In this document: piece by piece, positions 6,793-12,247 of the stretch
How the letters are laid out: each line of letters starts with the position of its first letter
Numbering within the stretch: position 1 is the stretch's first letter
Source: Nitrosarchaeum sp.
GTDB lineage: Archaea > Thermoproteota > Nitrososphaeria > Nitrososphaerales > Nitrosopumilaceae
Direction: 5' to 3'
Assembly: GCA_004297665.1 (NCBI GenBank)
Contig: SCUP01000312.1
Span: 1-13,356 of the forward strand
Length of the DNA stretch: 13,356 bases
Notes under the pieces: model-generated
Databases searched by the model: none
What the model was told of the DNA's origin: nothing
What the model saw: only the letters and a program-made list of their open reading frames with translations
Position numbers and translations under genes: made by a program

Positions 6793-7946
6793 GCAAAGTA
6801 CTGGTACTTGTAAACATCACTGGTTTAATCATAGGTATTTCTTATGGACTACACGGTCCAATACTACCAATATTTGCAAAAAACATAATCGGGGCATCAT
6901 ATTCTGAACTTGGCTTTATCGGACTAGCAAATTTTATTCCTTACATGTTCATCCCAATATTTGTAGGGATTCTTCTTGACAAATTCAATAACGGATACCT
7001 ACTAGCAATAGGTACAGCAATTAATTCAACATCAATCTATCTTCTTTCAGTAGCACAATCTGTTCCAGAGATAATGGGGTTCAGAATAATGACTGGAATA
7101 GCTCATGCATTTTTCTGGCCACCATGTCAAGCAATTATTTCCAATGAAAGCAATGAACAAACTAGAGTTAGAAACATCTCATGGTTTACAATGTTTTTTG
7201 TGATGGGATTTATGATCGGTCCATTATTAGGGACAGTGTTTCTTGAAGGGCTAGATATTACATACAGAATTCTATTTCAAATAACTTCGTTTATTTTGGC
7301 TAGTACCATAATTTTCGCTCTTTTGATTTCTAGAAGAGGTATTACAAATCATCATGAACGATTTTCACTTTTGTCAATTAAAGAGATGAGAAAATTTCCA
7401 GAGGTAATAATATTGTTGATTTTTTGCACTTCATCTTTTGGGATAATTCTATCAATTTATCCCGCGTTCCTAAATGATAGTGGAATGTCAGATACAGATA
7501 TTTTGTTACTGTACTTTGCTTTTGGAATTTCAAGGGTGATATCACTTGCATTGGCAAGTAAATTCTCAAGAAAGACAAGTCAGACGTTGATTGCAGCTAC
7601 CATAGCCATTTCAATTGGACTAGCAATTTCGGCTGTTTCGGATTCAATTATCATGTTTGCAGTAGCATTGGTGTTTATGGGATTTGGATTTAGTATATTT
7701 TTCCCCTTGACTCTAGAAATAATTTTGAGCAGAACAAATAAAGCAATATCAGGAAAAATAATAGGGGCTTATGAGACAGTTTTTGGTATTGGTTGGGCAA
7801 TAGGACCCACTCTTGGAGGACCTATAGCACAATCGTTTGGCAATCAATCACCTTATCTTGTATTTTTTATCATAGGAATTGCAGTTACAGTTCTAGCCAT
7901 ATTATGCAGAAAAAAATTAGAGCCAAAAAGAATACAAAATGTATGA
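6789..7946 (+). CDS. Major facilitator superfamily (MFS) transporter
   Basis: The 385-aa protein is almost entirely hydrophobic, with about 12 predicted membrane helices and a longer polar central loop at about 183-203, the normal 6+6 MFS plan. GILLDKFNNGY (about 60-70), between helices 2 and 3, matches MFS motif A (GxLxDrxGrr). FRIMTGIAHAFFWPP in helix 4 resembles the motif-B region of drug:proton antiporters, and helix 5 has the glycine/proline-rich GFMIGPLLG. It probably exports or imports a small molecule using an ion gradient; the substrate cannot be read from sequence. It overlaps the methyltransferase by 4 nt, so the two are likely made together, and the transporter may handle a product of that enzyme. 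No charged substrate-binding signature stands out. Confidence 0.85.
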   Translation: MSKVLVLVNITGLIIGISYGLHGPILPIFAKNIIGASYSELGFIGLANFIPYMFIPIFVGILLDKFNNGYLLAIGTAINSTSIYLLSVAQSVPEIMGFRIMTGIAHAFFWPPCQAIISNESNEQTRVRNISWFTMFFVMGFMIGPLLGTVFLEGLDITYRILFQITSFILASTIIFALLISRRGITNHHERFSLLSIKEMRKFPEVIILLIFCTSSFGIILSIYPAFLNDSGMSDTDILLLYFAFGISRVISLALASKFSRKTSQTLIAATIAISIGLAISAVSDSIIMFAVALVFMGFGFSIFFPLTLEIILSRTNKAISGKIIGAYETVFGIGWAIGPTLGGPIAQSFGNQSPYLVFFIIGIAVTVLAILCRKKLEPKRIQNV

Positions 7947-8009
7947 TTCAAAAATATTCAATTTTAAAATGCGTGAAATATAGATAGGCAAGAAATTACA
8001 TGATCATTC

Positions 8010-8016
8010 TTTTAAG
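8010..8016 (+). promoter_or_regulatory. TATA-like box for the secreted protease gene
   Basis: TTTTAAG lies about 28 nt before the ATG at 8041. The palindrome ATGATCAT (8000-8007) sits directly upstream, where a TFB-recognition or operator site could lie. TTAAAATTTT at 8021-8030 is an alternative A/T box but too close to the start. The gap between 7947 and 8040 holds nothing else I can identify. Confidence 0.35.
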
Positions 8017-8040
8017 CTGGTTAAAATTTTCTAATAGTTG

Positions 8041-10965
8041 ATGCTGGTGCGTGTAGCAATTTTAGTGCTAATTGTGTTTGTAGGTATTATTCCAGTAAGT
8101 GCTGAAGAAATAGAGATTCCAGAATGGGTAAAAACAACCCTAGTAATGTGGTCAGAAGGAGAAATATCGGATCAGGAATTTGTTACTGCCATAGACTATC
8201 TAAAGGACAAAGGCATTGTAAAGTTATCATCTGTTAATGATGAAGAAGTTCAAAGGCAAATCGAATACCTTAAGGCAAAAAATGAAGTAATAAAAAAAGA
8301 AGTAGAAGATCTTCGTGAGATAAATGAAGAATATAGAATTGAATTAAAAAGTCAAGAGATCAATAAAGGAAGCACACCAACATCAATGTCACGACTATTA
8401 AGTGAATATGAAGCCCTTCAAAAAGAAGTAAAAATACTAAGAGAGACCAACAAACAGTTTGCAAATCAAATCAGTTCATGGATGAACAGTGACCAAATGG
8501 CAAACAATAAAGTTTCTGGAAATATATACGATGAAAACAAAATAGTTCAAATTGAATCACATTATGTAAAAAAATTAAATGAGCTAAAACAAGAAGCTCA
8601 AGATTATAAAAACAAAATTGAAGAATTACAAAATGAGTCGTTATCATATGAGAGAGATATTCAATTATTAAAAATAGAAAATGAAAATAAAAATGATGCA
8701 TTAAACTCACTCAGAAGTGAAAATCAAGCAAAGAAAGATGATGTTGAACAATTAATTCAAGGAAACGAATCTTATGACAATCTAATTGCAGCCATTCGTA
8801 CAGAAAATTCGGAGCAGAAAAAGAAACTGGCAGAATATGAAAACGCAATAAAAATATTTGATTCTGATTTTGGTATTTTAAACAAAAAACAATTAGATAT
8901 GAAAGAGGAAATTTCATCACTTAAACAAGAAAATTCAAAATATCAAAATATAATAAATAATATGGAAGGATTGAACCAAGAACAGAAAAATACGCTAGTT
9001 GCAAGCACAAAAGAACTAGAGGAGACAAATAGAAATCTCAGTACGCTAACGCAAAAAATTCAAAATTATGAAAGTTCCATTCTCTCTTTAGAAGCAAAAA
9101 ATAAGGAATACCAAGATAAAATCACACAAACTGAGGTTGAAAAGTTAGGATATAAGGAACGAATAAACCAGCTTGAAGCAGAAAATTCAGAACAACGAAA
9201 AAGCCTTGTCAATCTAACAAAGGAGTTTCATGAATCAGATGAAATTACAACATCTGTGAATTCAGAATTAAACACCTACAAAAATATCATAAAGACATTA
9301 GAAAATGAAAATAAACAATACAAATCAAAAATTACAGAATTGGAAGATATGAATCATGAAAAAGACTTGTCAATGATTTCATTAAATAAAGATCATAGTG
9401 TGCTAAATGATTTGGTGAAAGATCTAAATTCCAAAATCAGCACATATGAAAATACCATCAAAGTTTTAGAAAATGAAAATAAAAATGAACAAATCTCAGC
9501 TACAGATGCACAAATGCAAATTGAGGAATTAGATAAAAACTCAGGCATACTGAAATCTAAGATCATAGATTATGAAAATCAAATAAAGAAGTTACAAGAT
9601 GAAAATAAAGATAGTAAAAACTCACTCAAATCAGTTACCGATGAAATGAGTGAAAATTATAACCTCATCGAAGAGTTAAATCAAGAAAAAGAAGATTATG
9701 AAAAAAGACTTGAAGTGTTAAAGAAAGAAAATAAAATTCTTAGCAACCAAGTTCAACTAATAGAAAATCAAAGTACAGATAAAGAATCAAATCTAACTAA
9801 AATTTCATTAGAAAATATAAAGTTAAAAAAACAAATTGATTCACTCCAATTAGAGATAAAACAAAAATACCAAGAAATTAATTCCTTAAAAAATACACAA
9901 TTGGAAAAAGAATCTGTTAAAACATATGTAATTCAGCCTCCAGAATTACCTATATTACAAAATGATGACCATCAAGAGAAACTAGATGAAATAAAGAAAC
10001 TGAGCGACAAATACTTGGTAGAAGTGAATTATCTCAAGGCAAAGAACATGGTTATTGATGAGGAAATCGATACACTGAGGGCAGAAAATGAAGAATATAG
10101 AATATTGATCAATTTACTAAAGAAAGGAGAAAAATCACAGACAGGAATTGCAAGTGCAAATCAGGACAATACTAGTTCTAATCAAGGAGGTGTTATTGTG
10201 TACAAAACAGTAGATGAAGTAAAACAAATTCCTAAGGACTGGATTAATAAAATTGATTCAACTAAAAAATATTCAATTTATGTTGAACCAATACCAAAAG
10301 GATCGTCAGATGTAGGTAGTGAAGTAAACAATGCCATAAAATTCTGGAAAGAGACTGCAGGTGTTAATTTTAATGTAGTAAATGCACCAAATACAGATAC
10401 TGTAATTATTAGCTGGAAGAAAACACTCCCAAATAACTATGATGGATACACAACAAACCAAAAACAAGTAGATGTAGCACTTGGAAGCTATGGGTGTGAC
10501 AAGAATTGGAGAGCATATGATTCAAAATCAATTAGAGATATTTTAATTCATGAGCTAGGACACGTCTTGAGTCTTGGACACGCTATGGATAAAAATAATA
10601 TAATGTATCCAATGATTTATAGTGCAAAGTTTGCACCTGTTGATACAACAATTACCATAGATGCAAAAGATTCTGCTTTTATCAAAACATGTTCTTTTAG
10701 TGCTGATCCTTCCTACAAATATGCAGTAAAGGCACAGGATACAACCAAAAAGTTTGACTTATTTTTTGTTCCATCAGAAGCAGAAAAACAAATGTTTGAT
10801 GCAGGCAAGAAATTTGACTATTATTCAGACATCAATTGTATTGGATTAGGTAAATCAGTACAAAGTGGAACATGCAAAAACGTAGTAGACACTGGAGGAT
10901 TATTAATAATAAATTCTGAAAATAATGAAAAGATCACCGTAACTATACACGTCGAAGAGAAATAG
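8041..10965 (+). CDS. Secreted long coiled-coil protein with C-terminal metzincin-type zinc metalloprotease domain
   Basis: This 974-aa protein starts with a Sec-type signal peptide (hydrophobic 5-18, likely cleavage after VSA at 19-21) and has no twin arginine. Residues 26-63 (IPEWVKTTLVMWSEGEIS, then FVTAIDYLKDKGIVKL) match the W/F-rich module common in thaumarchaeal exported proteins. Residues about 68-695 are mostly coiled coil, with Asn often at core a and Tyr/Leu at core d, broken near 108-115 and 633-640. A Ser/Asn/Gly linker (about 700-718) leads to the protease domain. HELGHVLSLGH gives zinc ligands H837, H841 and H847 with catalytic E838, and IMYPM supplies the Met-turn M855. Residue 844 is Ser where metzincins usually have Gly. 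All four cysteines (819, 884, 933, 945) are in the C-terminal part and could form disulfides outside the cell. ATG at 8041 is preferred over the adjacent in-frame TTG at 8038. The substrate is unknown. Confidence 0.82.
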   Translation: MLVRVAILVLIVFVGIIPVSAEEIEIPEWVKTTLVMWSEGEISDQEFVTAIDYLKDKGIVKLSSVNDEEVQRQIEYLKAKNEVIKKEVEDLREINEEYRIELKSQEINKGSTPTSMSRLLSEYEALQKEVKILRETNKQFANQISSWMNSDQMANNKVSGNIYDENKIVQIESHYVKKLNELKQEAQDYKNKIEELQNESLSYERDIQLLKIENENKNDALNSLRSENQAKKDDVEQLIQGNESYDNLIAAIRTENSEQKKKLAEYENAIKIFDSDFGILNKKQLDMKEEISSLKQENSKYQNIINNMEGLNQEQKNTLVASTKELEETNRNLSTLTQKIQNYESSILSLEAKNKEYQDKITQTEVEKLGYKERINQLEAENSEQRKSLVNLTKEFHESDEITTSVNSELNTYKNIIKTLENENKQYKSKITELEDMNHEKDLSMISLNKDHSVLNDLVKDLNSKISTYENTIKVLENENKNEQISATDAQMQIEELDKNSGILKSKIIDYENQIKKLQDENKDSKNSLKSVTDEMSENYNLIEELNQEKEDYEKRLEVLKKENKILSNQVQLIENQSTDKESNLTKISLENIKLKKQIDSLQLEIKQKYQEINSLKNTQLEKESVKTYVIQPPELPILQNDDHQEKLDEIKKLSDKYLVEVNYLKAKNMVIDEEIDTLRAENEEYRILINLLKKGEKSQTGIASANQDNTSSNQGGVIVYKTVDEVKQIPKDWINKIDSTKKYSIYVEPIPKGSSDVGSEVNNAIKFWKETAGVNFNVVNAPNTDTVIISWKKTLPNNYDGYTTNQKQVDVALGSYGCDKNWRAYDSKSIRDILIHELGHVLSLGHAMDKNNIMYPMIYSAKFAPVDTTITIDAKDSAFIKTCSFSADPSYKYAVKAQDTTKKFDLFFVPSEAEKQMFDAGKKFDYYSDINCIGLGKSVQSGTCKNVVDTGGLLIINSENNEKITVTIHVEEK
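8266..8346 (+). repeat. First copy of the 27-residue motif bracketing the rod
   Basis: This encodes residues 76-102 of the protease, beginning YLKAKN and ending in NEEYRI plus two residues. It recurs at 10030-10110 with 17 of 27 residues identical by my alignment. It directly follows the N-terminal module and begins the coiled coil. Confidence 0.7.
8563..9825 (+). repeat. Degenerate heptad repeat array encoding the coiled-coil rod
   Basis: Residues 175-595 repeat the pattern Y-x3-I-x2-L-x3-N, with Tyr or Leu at one core position and Ile or Asn at the other. Of the 15 tyrosines from 175 to 553, 14 fall at residue numbers divisible by 7. Asn recurs at the residue 4 mod 7, for example 214, 256, 298, 354, 382, 424, 480, 522, 564 and 592. 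Successive tyrosines are often 42 residues apart (203-245, 301-343, 371-413, 427-469-511-553). This implies one register without stutters and growth by heptad-multiple duplication. Confidence 0.75.
10030..10110 (+). repeat. Second copy of the 27-residue motif bracketing the rod
   Basis: This encodes residues 664-690, again beginning YLKAKN and containing NEEYRI. It follows the proline break at about 633-637 and precedes the linker to the protease domain. It lies exactly 588 residues after the first copy. Confidence 0.7.
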
Positions 10966-10979
10966 CCTCAAACATTACG

Positions 10980-10987
10980 TTTAATTT
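10980..10987 (+). promoter_or_regulatory. TATA-like box for tatA
   Basis: TTTAATTT is centred about 25 nt before the tatA ATG, in the 43-bp gap after the protease stop. It suggests tatA is transcribed from its own leaderless promoter and not only by read-through. Confidence 0.4.
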
Positions 10988-11008
10988 CAAATAAAGTCAT
11001 TTTATGCT

Positions 11009-11356
11009 ATGTTGGATTATTCATTGAACATATTAGGCAGTGAATGGATAATCATAATTTTTGTTGCATTGATATTGATTTTAGGAACTAATCAGCTTCC
11101 TAGTGCTGCAAAGAAACTAGGAAAAGCAGTAAATGAATTTAACAAAGCAAAAAACGAGGTTCAGAATCAAATGAAAGGCATTTCAAATACTGATCTGAAC
11201 ATATCTGGACCTTTAGAAACTGAGAGGCAAAAACTAGAGACGATTGCAAAGTCACTTGGAGTGAATGTTGCAGAAAAATCAGATGACGAGCTTCGAAAGA
11301 TAATTTCTGGAAAGATGGGACAAAAAAATACAGACAAATCAGAAAACAAGGTATAG
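11009..11356 (+). CDS. tatA: Twin-arginine translocase subunit TatA
   Basis: The 115-aa protein has the TatA/Hcf106 layout: a short N-terminus with acidic E12, one membrane helix (WIIIIFVALILIL, 13-25), the hinge LGTNQLP (25-31, matching FGxxxLP) and an amphipathic helix (32-55). A further 60 residues contain a charged helical segment (ETERQKLETIAKSLG, then SDDELRKIISGKM) not found in short bacterial TatA and probably lineage-specific. TatA oligomers form the pathway for folded proteins carrying twin-arginine signals, working with TatC, which is not in this window. ATG at 11009 is used because ATG at 11004 meets a stop after seven codons. The upstream secreted protease has no twin-arginine motif, so a functional link is not supported. 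The gene converges on the DNA methyltransferase with 3 bp between. Confidence 0.87.
   Translation: MLDYSLNILGSEWIIIIFVALILILGTNQLPSAAKKLGKAVNEFNKAKNEVQNQMKGISNTDLNISGPLETERQKLETIAKSLGVNVAEKSDDELRKIISGKMGQKNTDKSENKV
11322..11328 (-). terminator. U-tract terminator candidate for the DNA methyltransferase gene
   Basis: The minus-strand transcript has seven U residues about 32 nt beyond the methyltransferase stop. Archaeal RNA polymerase can terminate at U-tracts without a hairpin. The tract lies inside the tatA coding sequence. Confidence 0.35.
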
Positions 11357-11359
11357 AAA

Positions 11360-12136
11360 TTATTTAGATTTTTTTATTCGGTAGAGATTTTTATCTAGTC
11401 GTTTTTTGGCAAATTTATAATAGTCAGGTACAATTTCAAATCCTAGATATTTTCTATTCATAGATTTACTTACTACAGCTACTTGTCCAGATCCTAGAAA
11501 AGGATCTAAAACGATATCTTGTTTTTCACTAGAATAGTGCAATAATTTTTCAATTAATTCAGCAGGAAGTTTTGTAGGAGTTTTTTCATCGCCAGTCCAA
11601 TATTCGCGTTTAATTTCCCAGACATCCTCTTTATCTTTATAATGTAAGCTACGTCCTTCATTTGTTTTAGAATTTTTTTCAAATCTGGAAAATGGAAAAA
11701 ATTTTCTTTGTTTATCATTTTTACAAACATAAAGACAGTGATAATGAGAAGTGACAAATTTCTTTTTTGTTACAACGCCAAATTGGTATTTCCAGATTAT
11801 GTGATTTACGGTAGTAAATCCAACATCATCTAACGCTTTTAGAATATCTTTGAGGTTATTCCAGCCTGAAAAAACATACATGCTTCCAGAATCTTTTAGA
11901 ATACGAAATGCCTCTTTCATCCAATCAAATGTGAAATCATAGTAATCTGCAGCTTTGATTTCATTGTATCCTTGCATTACCCTAGAAGAAATTCTATTAT
12001 AATTGGCCTTTGTAGCCTTGAAATTAATAGCAAAAGGCGGATCAGTAATGATTAAATCAATTTTATTTTGTGGGATTAATCTCATGCCCTCAACACAATT
12101 CATATTGTAAATTTTGTTAATTTCGATTTTTTTCAT
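11360..12136 (-). CDS. DNA methyltransferase, beta-class, probably adenine-N6
   Basis: The product is 258 aa from the preferred ATG at 12136. Motif IV is DPPF at residues 32-35, near the N-terminus. TPTKLP (186-191) resembles the HPTxKP element. Motif I (DPFLGSG, 211-217, followed by E234) is near the C-terminus. IV-before-I order defines the beta class of amino methyltransferases. DPPF favours adenine-N6 over cytosine-N4, though N4 is not excluded. The region between, about 120-185, should hold target recognition; the target sequence is unknown. An in-frame ATG at 12232 would add 32 residues lacking family similarity, and its span covers the TATA-like box at 12161-12170, so it is rejected. 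No restriction enzyme gene is visible, so it looks like an orphan methylase for marking, repair or gene control. A divergent helicase gene lies 111 bp away. Confidence 0.85.
   Translation of the reverse strand: MKKIEINKIYNMNCVEGMRLIPQNKIDLIITDPPFAINFKATKANYNRISSRVMQGYNEIKAADYYDFTFDWMKEAFRILKDSGSMYVFSGWNNLKDILKALDDVGFTTVNHIIWKYQFGVVTKKKFVTSHYHCLYVCKNDKQRKFFPFSRFEKNSKTNEGRSLHYKDKEDVWEIKREYWTGDEKTPTKLPAELIEKLLHYSSEKQDIVLDPFLGSGQVAVVSKSMNRKYLGFEIVPDYYKFAKKRLDKNLYRIKKSK
11369..11375 (+). terminator. U-tract terminator candidate for tatA
   Basis: Seven T residues begin 13 nt after the tatA stop codon. They lie within the 3' end of the convergent methyltransferase gene, where the other strand encodes its lysine-rich tail. 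Termination is inferred from the archaeal preference for U-tracts. Confidence 0.4.
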
Positions 12137-12149
12137 TTTTAAAATCAAG

Positions 12150-12205
12150 ACTGTTTCCTCGTTTAATAATGTCGTGGAACAGTGTTTTTTGCTAAAATTA
12201 ACAGT
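12150..12205. promoter_or_regulatory. Three AACAGT/ACTGTT sites in the divergent methyltransferase-helicase gap
   Basis: ACTGTT at 12150-12155 faces AACAGT at 12178-12183 and again at 12200-12205. The outer pair extends to a perfect 7-bp inverted repeat (GACTGTT at 12149, AACAGTC at 12200). The first site lies between the methyltransferase TATA-like box and its ATG, and the others lie toward the helicase. They could be operator half-sites for coordinated control; no regulator is identified. Confidence 0.3.
12161..12170 (-). promoter_or_regulatory. TATA-like box for the DNA methyltransferase
   Basis: The minus strand reads ATTATTAAAC, centred about 29 nt upstream of the ATG at 12136. It supports that start over the longer reading frame. 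Confidence 0.4.
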
Positions 12206-12247
12206 CAACCAATAAATCCTGAATATGTTCAATCAAGTAGATCTTAA

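Noticed and set aside
8038..8040. TTG at 8038 as the start of the secreted protease.
   Set aside because: The next codon is ATG and gives a normal signal peptide; nothing favours adding one residue.
8041..10110. The long coiled coil suggested an SMC, Rad50 or kinesin-like protein.
   Set aside because: No Walker A or B motif or ABC signature is present, and the protein has a signal peptide and a protease domain.
11009..11356. TatA next to the secreted protease suggested the protease is a Tat substrate.
   Set aside because: The protease signal region begins MLVRVAILVL and has one arginine, no twin-arginine motif; TatA also appears to have its own promoter.
12134..12232. Longer N-terminus for the DNA methyltransferase from ATG 12232.
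   Set aside because: The extra 32 residues have no family similarity, and the TATA-like box at 12161-12170 lies inside them and fits the ATG at 12136.
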